DNA of 64,000 bases, taken from contig JANOPA010000039.1 of the NCBI GenBank assembly GCA_031421635.1, forward strand, positions 45,393 to 109,392, given 5' to 3'. How positions within the stretch are numbered: position 1 is the stretch's first letter; the number at the start of each line of letters is the position of its first letter. The translations under genes and the position numbers were made by a program. The notes beneath the pieces are model-generated. The model worked only from the letters and a program-made list of their open reading frames with translations, had not been told where the DNA came from and did no database searches. Source of the stretch: JAPOKJ01 sp031421635. GTDB lineage: Bacteria; Pseudomonadota; Gammaproteobacteria; Burkholderiales; Burkholderiaceae_E. Shown here in pieces: positions 1 through 8,137 of the stretch.

Positions 1-186
1 CATTTGAGCATCCATCTGTGCACGGGCGGCATCGAGCTCTAGGCTGGAGATTTTATTCTCCCAAAGACCTACCGCGATCGCCTTGGGCTGCGCGATGGCA
101 GTCGTGGAAAACAAAAGACAAAAGGCCGCAAGCCAGCTTCCGACGCGGCCTATAAACTGTGAAGCGAAATTGGAAATTGGGTGCAT
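1..186 (-). CDS. Secreted DUF3617-like protein, N-terminal part
   Basis: Only the first 62 codons are inside the window; the gene runs off the left edge. The ATG has a strong AGGAGG Shine-Dalgarno 8 bases upstream. The product starts with a signal peptide (hydrophobic WLAAFCLLFSTTAIA, cleavage probably after AIA), so it should be periplasmic. The mature start contains GLWE followed by charged helix-like sequence rich in Gln and Met, which is reminiscent of DUF3617 proteins, whose N-terminus usually carries a GLWE motif. That assignment rests on one short motif and is tentative; the function is unknown. Confidence 0.6.
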   Translation of the reverse strand, partial: MHPISNFASQFIGRVGSWLAAFCLLFSTTAIAQPKAIAVGLWENKISSLELDAARAQMDAQM

Positions 187-249
187 AAATCCTCCTATGG
201 GCTAGTCTATACCGAACCCCGAACGCCTTCAATCATTCCGGTCTGCGAT

Positions 250-291
250 TTTCGACCTGCTTATTTCGACCTGCTTATTTCGACCTGCTAA
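250..291. repeat. Three tandem 14-bp direct repeats
   Basis: Three head-to-tail copies of TTTCGACCTGCTTA (the last ends TAA) lie between the divergent DUF3617-like gene and the DUF455 gene. The first two copies are identical. They could be a slipped-strand expansion or a tandem regulator site; nothing in the sequence decides between these. Confidence 0.75.
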
Positions 292-328
292 TTCTGGCCT
301 GGGAATGGCGGCCAGAGAATAGGCGCGC

Positions 329-1216
329 TTGCGTAACGTCCTCCGTGGCACTGTTAAACTAGGTGCCAGAGAGAATCGCTTGCAGCCCGTATCCGCACCC
401 CAAAAAACCACTCGCTTTACTTCAAGCCTTCGAGCCGATGCTCTGTCCGTGCTGACCTTGATGTTGCCCGCCGAAAAGTGTGAAGCGACGAACCAGCTCA
501 TAGGGCAGGTGGAAACTCTCACTCCCGAAGCGATCAATGCCCGCATTGCTGAGCCTAGTAACTTGCCCGGTCGCCCTGCAAAGCCTTCTATGACCGACCC
601 AAGCAAAGCTCAGCAGCGCAGTATGGCCACCATCGAAGGGCGAGCGGCCTTGATCCATGCTCTCGCCCATATTGAACTCAACGCTGTCAATCTCGCGCTG
701 GATGCGATTTGGCGGTTTCCCGATATGCCGGGAAAGTATTATTGCGACTGGCTGTCCGTGGCGCGCGATGAAGCCAAGCACTTCGGCTTACTGGATGCAC
801 ACTTAGCTGCACTCGGGTTTCACTATGGCGACTTCACGGCCCATAACGGTTTGTGGGATATGGCGGAATCGACGAAGCATGATGTACTGGCCCGCATGGC
901 ACTCGTGCCACGAACATTAGAGGCTCGTGGACTCGACGCCTCGCCGCAGGTGCGCAACAAACTCCTATCGGCTGGTGACAAAAGGGCGGCTGACATCGTC
1001 TCAATCATTTTAAATGACGAGGTAGGTCATGTTTACATTGGCAATTATTGGTACAACTGGCTGTGTGCGCAACGCGGACTAGACCCGATCCAAACCTTTA
1101 GTGGATTGGCTGTCAAACACAAAGCTCCTCGAATGCTTTCGCCGCTCAATCTGGTGGCGCGGCGAGCAGCAGGATTTTCTGAAGAGGAGCTCTTGCTGAT
1201 GCAGGGTGGGCACTAA
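329..1216 (+). CDS. DUF455 family ferritin-like protein
   Basis: A member of the DUF455 ferritin-like family (di-iron four-helix bundle, related to MiaE-type proteins); the substrate is unknown. Family signatures are visible: AHIELNAVNLALDAIW, then DEAKHF, the run HDVLARMALVPRTLEARGLD, and NDEVGH-x3-GNYWY. These supply the Glu and ExxH residues expected of iron ligands. At 295 residues it is slightly long for the family. The frame opens at 323 after a TAG, and TTG at 329 is the first usable start, with no clear Shine-Dalgarno. The N-terminal 75 residues match the family poorly, so the true start may be later. The gene stands alone and faces the Bug gene that follows. Confidence 0.8.
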   Translation: MRNVLRGTVKLGARENRLQPVSAPQKTTRFTSSLRADALSVLTLMLPAEKCEATNQLIGQVETLTPEAINARIAEPSNLPGRPAKPSMTDPSKAQQRSMATIEGRAALIHALAHIELNAVNLALDAIWRFPDMPGKYYCDWLSVARDEAKHFGLLDAHLAALGFHYGDFTAHNGLWDMAESTKHDVLARMALVPRTLEARGLDASPQVRNKLLSAGDKRAADIVSIILNDEVGHVYIGNYWYNWLCAQRGLDPIQTFSGLAVKHKAPRMLSPLNLVARRAAGFSEEELLLMQGGH

Positions 1217-1247
1217 TGTGGTGAGTCACAAATTCGCATTCAAAAAG

Positions 1248-2210
1248 CTATTCGGGTTTCGCCCCAGAATACTTAACCAAATTTGCCCAGCGAGCAATAT
1301 CACTCTTCACGAACGCGGCAAACTCCTCCGACGAATTGCCTACCGCTTGGGCCGCATCAGCGTCCAAGCGCTTTCTAAAGCTTTCCGTATGGGTTGCGGC
1401 TCGCGCTGCATCAGCGATCAACTTGGCAACCTGGGACGCCATCTTCGCGGGCCCGAATAGGCCGAACCAGGCGGAGGACTCGAAACCGTTGACGACCTCA
1501 CTCATAGCAGGCACGCCAGGCAATTGTGGCAAGCGTTGCATCGCGGTCACCCCTAGGGCTTTGAGCTTGCCGGACTGAATCAGACTGCGCGCATTGCCCA
1601 CTGCTGCGAACATCAAGGGCACGTGACCAGCCACTACATCGGCAATTGCCGGGTTGGTCCCCCGATAGGGAATATTCACAATAAAGAGTCCCGCCCTCAG
1701 CTTAAAGTCTTCACCCGCTAAATGGATGGAAGAACCCACCGCTCCGATGGCAAAACTCAACTTCCCGGGGTTCGCCTTAGCATATTGAATCAAGCCTCTG
1801 AGATCTTGATAGGGCTGCCCAGGATGAGCCACGAGCACCGACGGTGAGCGGGCCACCATGGTGAGCGGAGTGAAATCCAACACCGGATCGAAAGGCAACC
1901 TTGGGTAGAGCGTTGCGTTGATCGTATGACTGGTAAAGCTCAGCAACAAGGTATTGCCATCAGGGCTTGCCTTCGCCACGGCCTCGGCGGCGATATTACC
2001 TCCGGCTCCGGCGCGATTCTCAACCACAACCGTGCGGCTAAGCAGACGGGCCATTTCCGGTGCGATCTCTCGGGCCAACATATCGGTGCTCCCGCCTGGA
2101 GGTGCCCCCACCAAAATACGCAGCACAGAACTCGACTGAGCTTGCGAGGTAGGCGAACTCGCGCCCATCAAACTCACAGCGATGGCACTCAGCGTAGCTC
2201 TTCGATTCAT
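1248..2210 (-). CDS. Bug/TctC-family periplasmic binding protein
   Basis: Tripartite tricarboxylate transporter receptor of the Bug family, which binds small carboxylates or amides in the periplasm. A signal peptide covers about residues 1-24, ending SPTSQAQ. Family motifs follow: VGAPPGGSTDMLAREIA, VVVENRAGAGGNIAAEAVAKASPDG and VPYRGTNPAI-type sequence. Its 320 residues are normal for the family. It is the last gene of a minus-strand operon behind the dienelactone hydrolase-rhodanese fusion and a GST, with a 23-base gap. No tctA or tctB accompanies it, so it would have to share membrane components or act as a sensor. The ligand cannot be read from sequence. Confidence 0.9.
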   Translation of the reverse strand: MNRRATLSAIAVSLMGASSPTSQAQSSSVLRILVGAPPGGSTDMLAREIAPEMARLLSRTVVVENRAGAGGNIAAEAVAKASPDGNTLLLSFTSHTINATLYPRLPFDPVLDFTPLTMVARSPSVLVAHPGQPYQDLRGLIQYAKANPGKLSFAIGAVGSSIHLAGEDFKLRAGLFIVNIPYRGTNPAIADVVAGHVPLMFAAVGNARSLIQSGKLKALGVTAMQRLPQLPGVPAMSEVVNGFESSAWFGLFGPAKMASQVAKLIADAARAATHTESFRKRLDADAAQAVGNSSEEFAAFVKSDIARWANLVKYSGAKPE

Positions 2211-2233
2211 TTTGGGAACCTGAATAAATAGCC

Positions 2234-2878
2234 TTAGTTCGGTAAGGGGTGGCCGGGCATCAATTTATAAGGATGCACCCAGCCGGGTAGCCTTTGGATG
2301 CGCGCTAACCACGCACCTACATGAGGATAGTCCGCCCAGTCCACACCAAACTCGTCATTCCAAAACAGATAGCCACACATCGAGAAATCAGCAATGGTCG
2401 GTCGCTCACCCAACGCGAAAAGGTGAGTCGTTAAATGAGTATTCAACACACCGAGGGCGGCCTTGACGCGTCCTCGTAAAAATTCTGTCACGGGTGTTTG
2501 CCCAGTTTTTTGAAACTGCTCAAAATATCGCAGTGTCGCAATGTTGGCGGTGAGCTTATGGTTATCGAATAACATCCAACGCAGAATCTCACGTCGTTCT
2601 TCCTCGACGCGCGGGCCGTATTGACCCAGCTTCTCAGCGAGATAGTCGAGAATCACCCCAGACTGACTCAGCACCTTGGCCTTATGTTCCAACACGGGCA
2701 CCTCGCCCATGACATTGATAGCGCGATACTCTGGAGTACGAGTTTCACCTTTAAAGAAATCAACGAACCGGGGAGACCAGGAAGCACCACATAATTGCAG
2801 CATCAAGGCCACTTTGTAGGCATTGCCAGACTGCGCAAAGCAGTGAAGAACATATTCCGCTTTTTTCGTCTCGGCCAT
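2234..2878 (-). CDS. Glutathione S-transferase family protein
   Basis: Cytosolic GST of 214 residues. The thioredoxin-like N-terminal domain (about 10-85) carries EVPVLEHKAKVLSQSGVILDYL, the usual cis-proline (VPVL) and the Q/S pair that holds the glutathione gamma-glutamyl group. The helical C-terminal domain contains the N-capping motif LGERPTIADFSMCGYLFW. The start lies 2 bases after the stop of the hydrolase-rhodanese gene, so the two are co-translated. Glutathione- and sulfur-handling partners together suggest an organosulfur or electrophile detoxification step, which is inference. Confidence 0.88.
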   Translation of the reverse strand: MAETKKAEYVLHCFAQSGNAYKVALMLQLCGASWSPRFVDFFKGETRTPEYRAINVMGEVPVLEHKAKVLSQSGVILDYLAEKLGQYGPRVEEERREILRWMLFDNHKLTANIATLRYFEQFQKTGQTPVTEFLRGRVKAALGVLNTHLTTHLFALGERPTIADFSMCGYLFWNDEFGVDWADYPHVGAWLARIQRLPGWVHPYKLMPGHPLPN

Positions 2879-2880
2879 TT

Positions 2881-3984
2881 TTATTTGTCCTTGGTTTCGA
2901 TGGGCAGACCCGCTTTCTTCCAGGCGCCGAAGCCTCCATCAAGATGAGCCACGTTGGGCAGCACGCCCATGTCTTGCACGGTGGCCGTGGCTAGGGCCGA
3001 GCGCCAAGCGGCTGCGCAAAAGAAAAGATATTGTTTGGTTGGGTCAAACTCTGGCTTGTAATAGGGGCTCGCCGGATCTACCCAAAACTCAAGCATGCCG
3101 CGCGGCGCATGGAGGGCACCGGGAATCGTGCCATCGCGGGTGAGCTCTCTCGGATCACGGATATCCACGAAAACCACATTGTCCTGTCCGTGCAGGGCCT
3201 TAGCCTCGTCAATGCTCACCGTCTTAATCTTGCTGGTGGCTTCATCGACCATGTCCTTATGGCTCCGCACACTGGTGAGATTGGCAGGCTTGAGATGCTT
3301 GGCAAAAAACGCCAGGCTGCGCTCAAGTGCGAGATCGGACGACTCCTGGTGGTAGTCAGGATGAGCCGCGCGATTAAACCCGTGGCCTGCGGGATACACA
3401 AACAAAGGTGCACCAAAATTAGCCTCTTTCACCTTGCCTACAATTTCACCGGTAATCATCGGGTCTTTTTCGCCAAAGTGAAACATGACCGGTGCTTGAG
3501 TGCGTTCATGCAAGAACGGTACCGTGCGACCGCCATAGAAACTGACGGCCGGCAAGCCAAGTCGGGTCGCCGCTAAATATGCCACGGAACCACCCCAACA
3601 ATACCCCACAACACCGCACGGCAATGCCCGTCCTTGATCGTCCTTCGCCAAGTGCAACTGCGCCGTTCGAATATCCCGCAGTGGCCCATCCATGCCAATT
3701 TTATCTACCAGAGTACGACCCTTAGCCGTGCTCTCTGGGTTATAGGCAAGTTCCACATTGGGTTCTGCGCGATCAAAAAAACAAGGGGCGATGGCGACAT
3801 AACCAGCCTTGGCATATTGCTCTTGCAATACCCAACGAATGTGCTCGTTCACACCAAAAATTTCTTGGACGACGATCACCGCACCCTTGGGATGATCTGC
3901 AAACTCGCCGCTCGGGCGTGCCACCCAGGCCTGAATTTGAACCCCATCGAGGCTAGTGAGCAAATTTTTTTCTAGTGTTGACAT
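2881..3984 (-). CDS. Dienelactone hydrolase-rhodanese fusion protein
   Basis: Two enzymes in one 367-residue chain. Residues 1-235 are a dienelactone hydrolase-type alpha/beta hydrolase with a complete triad: Cys129 in GYCWGG, Asp174 in GEKDP and His201 in PAGHGF. Residues about 243-367 are a rhodanese domain with the CDC25-like layout VFVDIRDPREL, IPGALHAPRGMLEFW and a candidate active Cys323 in FFCAAAWRSA. The linker (about 235-250) is short and in frame, with no frameshift. The rhodanese half resembles stand-alone rhodaneses of about 130 residues. First gene of the operon with a GST and a Bug receptor. The fusion suggests hydrolysis of an ester or thioester coupled to sulfur transfer, but the substrate is unknown. 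Confidence 0.88.
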   Translation of the reverse strand: MSTLEKNLLTSLDGVQIQAWVARPSGEFADHPKGAVIVVQEIFGVNEHIRWVLQEQYAKAGYVAIAPCFFDRAEPNVELAYNPESTAKGRTLVDKIGMDGPLRDIRTAQLHLAKDDQGRALPCGVVGYCWGGSVAYLAATRLGLPAVSFYGGRTVPFLHERTQAPVMFHFGEKDPMITGEIVGKVKEANFGAPLFVYPAGHGFNRAAHPDYHQESSDLALERSLAFFAKHLKPANLTSVRSHKDMVDEATSKIKTVSIDEAKALHGQDNVVFVDIRDPRELTRDGTIPGALHAPRGMLEFWVDPASPYYKPEFDPTKQYLFFCAAAWRSALATATVQDMGVLPNVAHLDGGFGAWKKAGLPIETKDK

Positions 3985-4068
3985 TTCTTTTTTCCATAAG
4001 GAACTTCGATAGCGATAGTGTATCGATATTGGGTGTCGCGGCAGAGCACTAAGAATGTGTCATCCGAA

Positions 4069-4097
4069 TTGAGCGACTAATTCTAGTTTGGCACAAT
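4069..4097 (+). promoter_or_regulatory. Candidate sigma-70 promoter for the GST gene
   Basis: TTGAGC (4069-4074), a 17-base spacer and CACAAT (4092-4097), about 25 bases before the start codon. A Shine-Dalgarno (TAGGAGA) follows. The region separates two divergent genes. Confidence 0.5.
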
Positions 4098-4122
4098 AGC
4101 GACTACCCTTTTAGGAGACAAC

Positions 4123-4779
4123 ATGAAACTTGAACTTTACTTTGCACCTGGCGCTTGCTCTTTTGTGCCGCATTTCGGACTAGAGGCGATTCAGGCGGCC
4201 ACCGGCCAAACTTTTGAGCCTAGGCTTGTCAAGCTTCATAAAGGCGAAAACAAAGCGCCGGAATATCTTGCGCTCAACCCCAACGCACAGGTGCCGGTGC
4301 TGGTGGTGGATGGCGAGCCGCTCACTCAGATTGTCGCCATCTGCGATTTTCTGGATCGAAGCTTTCCGCAAACTAACCTCTTGCCCAAAGATTCCTGGGC
4401 TCGCGCACAAGCCCTCTCCGATCTCGCTTGGTTTAACAACACCGTGCACCCCACGTTTACACATTTTTTCATGCCCCATAAATTTGCCGCCGATGATGAG
4501 TCGCAGGCGTCCATGAAGGCCAAAAGCGTCAGTGACTACCCGCAATTGATTGAGCGTATTCAGGCTAAATTGGGAGACCAAACCTTCTTGGGTGGCAGCG
4601 CCCCAAACCTGCTCGATGCTTACGCCTTGGTCTTATATCGCTGGGGTGGGATCACTGGAATCAATCCGGCGAGCATTCCGAAGTATTACGATTACATCGA
4701 AAGGCTGGCTAAACATCCTGCCATCGCCGCCGCCCTTGAGCGCGAACGCATCCCTTTGCATACCTTCAAGGCTGCGTGA
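4123..4779 (+). CDS. Glutathione S-transferase, beta-class-like
   Basis: 218-residue GST. The N-terminus LYFAPGACSFVPHF matches the beta-class start (YYSPGACSLSPH type), placing Cys12 and Ser13 near the glutathione. NPNAQVPVLVVDGEPLTQIVAI gives the cis-Pro motif and gamma-glutamyl site. The C-terminal domain carries GGSAPNLLDAYALVLYRW. ATG is preceded by TTTTAGGAGA. The gene is monocistronic: a strong intrinsic terminator follows before the FAH gene. Cytosolic detoxification or glutathione-dependent chemistry is the family role; the substrate is unknown. Confidence 0.9.
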   Translation: MKLELYFAPGACSFVPHFGLEAIQAATGQTFEPRLVKLHKGENKAPEYLALNPNAQVPVLVVDGEPLTQIVAICDFLDRSFPQTNLLPKDSWARAQALSDLAWFNNTVHPTFTHFFMPHKFAADDESQASMKAKSVSDYPQLIERIQAKLGDQTFLGGSAPNLLDAYALVLYRWGGITGINPASIPKYYDYIERLAKHPAIAAALERERIPLHTFKAA

Positions 4780-4858
4780 ATTACCGAGGGCATCCTCTAA
4801 CTGGCCAAAAGTCACACTCAACGAACCGTACTGTTTGATAAGATTCCCCTGGTTTGGT

Positions 4859-4888
4859 GCGGTGCAGTATTATCTATGCACCGCTTTT
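4859..4888 (+). terminator. Intrinsic terminator after GST gene
   Basis: Perfect 8-bp stem GCGGTGCA / TGCACCGC around a 10-base loop, followed directly by TTTT. It ends the GST transcript about 80 bases after its stop codon. Confidence 0.85.
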
Positions 4889-4992
4889 CCGCATCGCTCA
4901 ACATTCATCCACACTGCAAGGTTTCCGTCGCTGGCAATAGCTTTGGGGCCTTGGGTGGGTTTTGAGCTCGCTACCGCCTCAGGGGATACGAT

Positions 4993-5760
4993 TTGCCGCA
5001 ACATTGGATTAGGTTCGTTCATCTTGGCGTGACTCACTTTGGCTTGCTTCAAGGACAGGAGATCGCACAGTATCAAGGTGACATGTTCGGCCAAGCGGCG
5101 GCCACCGGTCAATTCGTCAAGCTCTCCGATGTCACCGTGCTGATGCCCTGTGTTCCAACGAAAGTCGTCGCCCTCTGGAATAACTTCAAAGCCCTGGGCG
5201 AAAAGCTGCAACTCAGCGCACCGCCTGAGCCCTTGTATTTTCTTAAGTCTCCGAACTCCTGGCTGAATCCGGGTGAGAACATCAAAAAGCCCGCCTGTGA
5301 CGGCAAAATTGTTTACGAAGGCGAACTCGGGATTGTGATCGGCAAAACCGCTGCGGGCGTGCCTGAACATGAGGCACTGGCCCATGTTTTTGGATATACC
5401 TGCGCCAATGATGTGACGCACGCCGAAATTTTGAATCGCGATGCCAGCTTTGCGCAATGGGTACGCGCCAAGGGTTTCGACACTTTCTGTCCACTTGGGC
5501 CCGTGATCGCCACCGGCCTAGACCCCCAGGCCTTAGTGGTCACCACTAAACTGAACGGTGAGCTTCGCCAAAATTATCCCGTGAGCGATATGCGCTTCAG
5601 CGTAGCGCAATTGGTCAGCAAGATCTCTCATGACATGACGCTGTTCCCCGGCGACATCATTTTGTGTGGCACCTCCATCGGGGTAGGCTCGATGAAGCCC
5701 GGTAGCGACGTTGAAATTGAAATCGCGGGCATTGGCAGCCTAAGCAACAAGTTTATATAG
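4993..5760 (+). CDS. Fumarylacetoacetate hydrolase family protein
   Basis: FAH-family hydrolase/isomerase/decarboxylase of 255 residues, acting on diketo or 2-oxo-3-ene acids with a divalent metal. The metal site is visible as Glu109 and Glu111 in YEGELGIVIG and Asp140 in GYTCANDVT; GDIILCGTSIGVGSMKPG is the usual C-terminal motif. TTG is chosen as start because AGGGG lies 8 bases upstream. Its small size fits the HpcE/ycgM-type single-domain group. A 17-base gap leads to the reductase gene, so both are probably one operon. Aromatic meta-cleavage or organic-acid catabolism is likely, but the exact substrate is not determinable. Confidence 0.88.
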   Translation: MPQHWIRFVHLGVTHFGLLQGQEIAQYQGDMFGQAAATGQFVKLSDVTVLMPCVPTKVVALWNNFKALGEKLQLSAPPEPLYFLKSPNSWLNPGENIKKPACDGKIVYEGELGIVIGKTAAGVPEHEALAHVFGYTCANDVTHAEILNRDASFAQWVRAKGFDTFCPLGPVIATGLDPQALVVTTKLNGELRQNYPVSDMRFSVAQLVSKISHDMTLFPGDIILCGTSIGVGSMKPGSDVEIEIAGIGSLSNKFI

Positions 5761-5777
5761 TCTTAAGGAAATTCATC

Positions 5778-6788
5778 TTGAAAATTGCGGTGGTAGGAGC
5801 AGGCGCCATTGGAGGCTTGGTCGGTGTCAAGCTTGCCCTCGCGGGTGAGGAGGTGACCTTCATGGTGCGTGGCGCTAATCTTAGCGCCATTCAAGCTAAG
5901 GGAATGAAACTGGTGTTACACGATGCGACCGAGCTGGTCGCAACGAATGTCAAAGCCAGCAATGATTACAGCGCAACGGGCCCGCAAGATCTTGTCATTC
6001 TGGCCGTTAAGGCCAATCAAGTCGAAGCCTTGCTGGGTGATTTACCCAAGTTATTTGGCCCTAATACCATGGTCTTGACCATGCAAAACGGTGTTCCGTT
6101 TTGGTATTTTCACAAGCATGGTGGTCACTTGCAAGGCACCAGCGTTCAAAGCGTTGACCCGACGGGCGCCCTCATGGCGGGAATTCCCGCTGAGCGAGTC
6201 ATCGGTTGCGTGGTGTATCCCGCTTCTGAATTGGTTGAGCCTGGGGTCGTTCACCATATAGAGGGTGATCGTTTTCCACTCGGTGAGTTGGATGGCCGCA
6301 TCAGTGAGCGGGTCACCAAGGTGTCGGAGGTTTTCGTAAAGGCTGGATTCAAAGCACCCGTGCTCGAAAACATTCGCTCTGAGATGTGGCTAAAGCTTTG
6401 GGGCAACCTCACTTTCAACCCTATTAGCAGCTTGAGCCACGCCACCTTGGTGGATATTTGCCAGTTCCCCTTAACCCGCGAGCTTGCCTCTAATATGATG
6501 CTTGAGGCTCAAAGCGTTGCCAACAAACTCGGCATCGAATTCCGGGTGCCGTTGGAAAAACGAATTGCGGGTGCAGAGAAAGTGGGCAAGCATAAAACCT
6601 CGATGTTGCAAGACATTGAGGCCGGTCGCGCTCCAGAAATTGAAGCTCTGGTGGGATCTGTAGCCGAACTCGGGCGCCTGACTCATACTCCTACTCCTCA
6701 TATCAATACTGTCTACGCCCTCGTTAAACTGCTCGCGAAAGTGATGGAGGATTCCTACGGATGTGTACGCGTGATTGCCAAAGATTAG
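5778..6788 (+). CDS. Ketopantoate reductase (PanE/ApbA) family protein
   Basis: NAD(P)-dependent 2-oxoacid reductase of the PanE family, 336 residues. The Rossmann motif VGAGAIGG is at residues 5-12, and the C-terminal domain holds ENIRSEMWLKLWGNLTFNPIS, which carries the conserved Lys and Asn. HKTSMLQDIEAGRAPEIEALVGSV is the typical helical end. TTG start with AAGGA upstream. Paired with an FAH-family gene rather than with panB/panC, it may be a catabolic homologue reducing another branched 2-oxoacid instead of the pantothenate enzyme. Confidence 0.85.
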   Translation: MKIAVVGAGAIGGLVGVKLALAGEEVTFMVRGANLSAIQAKGMKLVLHDATELVATNVKASNDYSATGPQDLVILAVKANQVEALLGDLPKLFGPNTMVLTMQNGVPFWYFHKHGGHLQGTSVQSVDPTGALMAGIPAERVIGCVVYPASELVEPGVVHHIEGDRFPLGELDGRISERVTKVSEVFVKAGFKAPVLENIRSEMWLKLWGNLTFNPISSLSHATLVDICQFPLTRELASNMMLEAQSVANKLGIEFRVPLEKRIAGAEKVGKHKTSMLQDIEAGRAPEIEALVGSVAELGRLTHTPTPHINTVYALVKLLAKVMEDSYGCVRVIAKD

Positions 6789-6923
6789 AGGGCCTCTCAA
6801 CCCAACTTGAGGCGCTTGAATGCGATTTGAGAGTCTTCAATCCGATGTTTGTCCACGACGGGAGGCTCCCACGCGTTAAGAACTAGTCTTAGTAAAATGC
6901 TGAGTTGATGCAAATTTCACATT

Positions 6924-6950
6924 CTTGATCAACATCAAGAGGTTTTTTTT
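6924..6950. promoter_or_regulatory. FNR-box-like dyad TTGAT-N4-ATCAA, or weak terminator
   Basis: TTGATCAACATCAA at 6925-6938 matches the FNR/ANR consensus exactly and sits about 110 bases before tctC. A Crp/Fnr regulator gene lies at the other end of the tct operon, which supports an operator. However, the same dyad extends to a 7-bp hairpin (TCTTGAT/ATCAAGA), followed after GG by eight T residues (6943-6950), so it could instead terminate the upstream FAH/reductase transcript. Both readings are open. Confidence 0.5.
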
Positions 6951-7049
6951 CACTTCGCAAGAACATACATTTTGTAAGAACGGCGTATTGAGCACGCAGA
7001 GATTCAGGCCCGTTTTGTTGTCACACTAAAAAGTCATCGGAGACTATCC

Positions 7050-8066
7050 ATGAAATCTACCAAGATCAAGTTAGGTCAGGCATTGGCGCGTGCGGCCGTA
7101 GCGTTACCGCTGCTTGCCCTCGCCTTCAGTACGCAAGCCGCCTGGGAACCTACCAAACCCGTTGAGTTAGTGGTGCCTGCGGGCACGGGCGGCGGCGCTG
7201 ACCAAATGGCACGCCTCATTCAAGGCATTATCGTCAAGCACAAGCTGATGAAGGAATCGATGATTGTCGTCAATAAGTCTGGCGGCGCAGGCGCCGAAGG
7301 CTTTCTCGACGTCAAGGGCCACAAGGGTGAGCCACACAAAATTGTCATTACCTTGTCGAATCTGTTTACAACACCTTTAGCGACTGGCGTTCCATTCAAC
7401 TGGAAGGAAATGACCCCCGTGTCGATGATGGCGCTGGACCAATTCGTACTCTGGGTAAATGCCGATACGCCTTATAAAACGGCCAAAGACTTTATCGCGG
7501 CAACCAAAGCCGCCGGTCCCAACAAAATGAAAATGGGCGGCACAGGCTCCAAGCAGGAAGATCAAATCTTGACGGTTGGCTTAGAAAAAGCGACCGGCAC
7601 AAAGTTCATTTATGTGCCTTATAAAGGCGGCGGAGAAGTAGCCGTGCAATTGGTGGGGGGGCATATCAACGCCACCGTCAATAACCCCATTGAGGCCGTC
7701 GCCCAGTGGCGCGCTGGCAAGTTGCGTGCGCTGTGCGTGTTTGACGACACTCGTATGCCGTATAAAGAAAAAGTCACCGACACTATGTCTTGGTATGACG
7801 TCCCCACTTGTAAAGAAGCCGGCGTTGCGACGGATTATGTGATGTTGCGAGGCATTTTTATGGCGCCGGGTGTGACCCCTGATCAGACCGCCTATTATGT
7901 CGAGTTACTGAAGAAAGTACGCGCCACTCCCGAATGGAAAGATTTTATGGAGAAGGGTGCATTCAACACCACGTCAATGTCTGGCCCTGACTTCACGAAG
8001 TGGCTGACTGAAAACGAAGCCCTCCACCGTCAGCTCATGAGCGAAGCGGGTTTCCTGGCCAAATAA
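7050..8066 (+). CDS. tctC: TctC-type substrate-binding protein of a TTT transporter
   Basis: Periplasmic receptor of a complete tripartite tricarboxylate transporter. The signal peptide covers residues 1-30, ending AFSTQA. The mature protein begins with the family pattern VELVVPAGTGGGADQMARL and contains YVPYKGGGEVAVQLVGGHI. It is divergent from the other six receptors in the window, lacking their PDGYT loop and carrying a longer LDVKGHKGEPHK segment. At 338 residues it is normal length. First gene of tctCBA, ATG after CGGAGA. An intrinsic terminator directly follows, so tctC should be made in excess over the membrane subunits. The ligand is probably a carboxylate; which one is unknown. Confidence 0.92.
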   Translation: MKSTKIKLGQALARAAVALPLLALAFSTQAAWEPTKPVELVVPAGTGGGADQMARLIQGIIVKHKLMKESMIVVNKSGGAGAEGFLDVKGHKGEPHKIVITLSNLFTTPLATGVPFNWKEMTPVSMMALDQFVLWVNADTPYKTAKDFIAATKAAGPNKMKMGGTGSKQEDQILTVGLEKATGTKFIYVPYKGGGEVAVQLVGGHINATVNNPIEAVAQWRAGKLRALCVFDDTRMPYKEKVTDTMSWYDVPTCKEAGVATDYVMLRGIFMAPGVTPDQTAYYVELLKKVRATPEWKDFMEKGAFNTTSMSGPDFTKWLTENEALHRQLMSEAGFLAK

Positions 8067-8075
8067 GCAACCCCG

Positions 8076-8120
8076 AATCCCCGTCTCGAGTGATCATCGA
8101 GCGGGGATTTTTCTTTCTTT
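8076..8120 (+). terminator. Intrinsic terminator between tctC and tctB
   Basis: Stem AATCCCCG-CTCGA (8076-8089, one bulged T) pairs with TCGAG-CGGGGATT (8097-8109) around a 7-base loop, followed by a T-rich tail TTTCTTTCTTT. It lies inside the operon 10 bases after the tctC stop, so partial readthrough is expected. Confidence 0.85.
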
Positions 8121-8137
8121 CGAAAAGTACTGGCGCC

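Noticed and set aside
3031..3576. 181-residue plus-strand frame opposite the hydrolase-rhodanese fusion
   Set aside because: Antisense shadow of a gene with two intact active sites; no recognisable protein.
4870..5457. 195-residue minus-strand frame opposite the FAH-family gene
   Set aside because: Antisense shadow; overlaps the GST terminator region and has no motif.
6789..7049. Possible small gene between the reductase and tctC
   Set aside because: No frame with a start and ribosome site; the region is explained by the dyad, T-run and tctC leader.
8090..8137. Longer tctB starting at GTG 8090
   Set aside because: The codon lies in the loop of an intrinsic terminator and has no ribosome site; the ATG at 8138 gives the expected TctB N-terminus.
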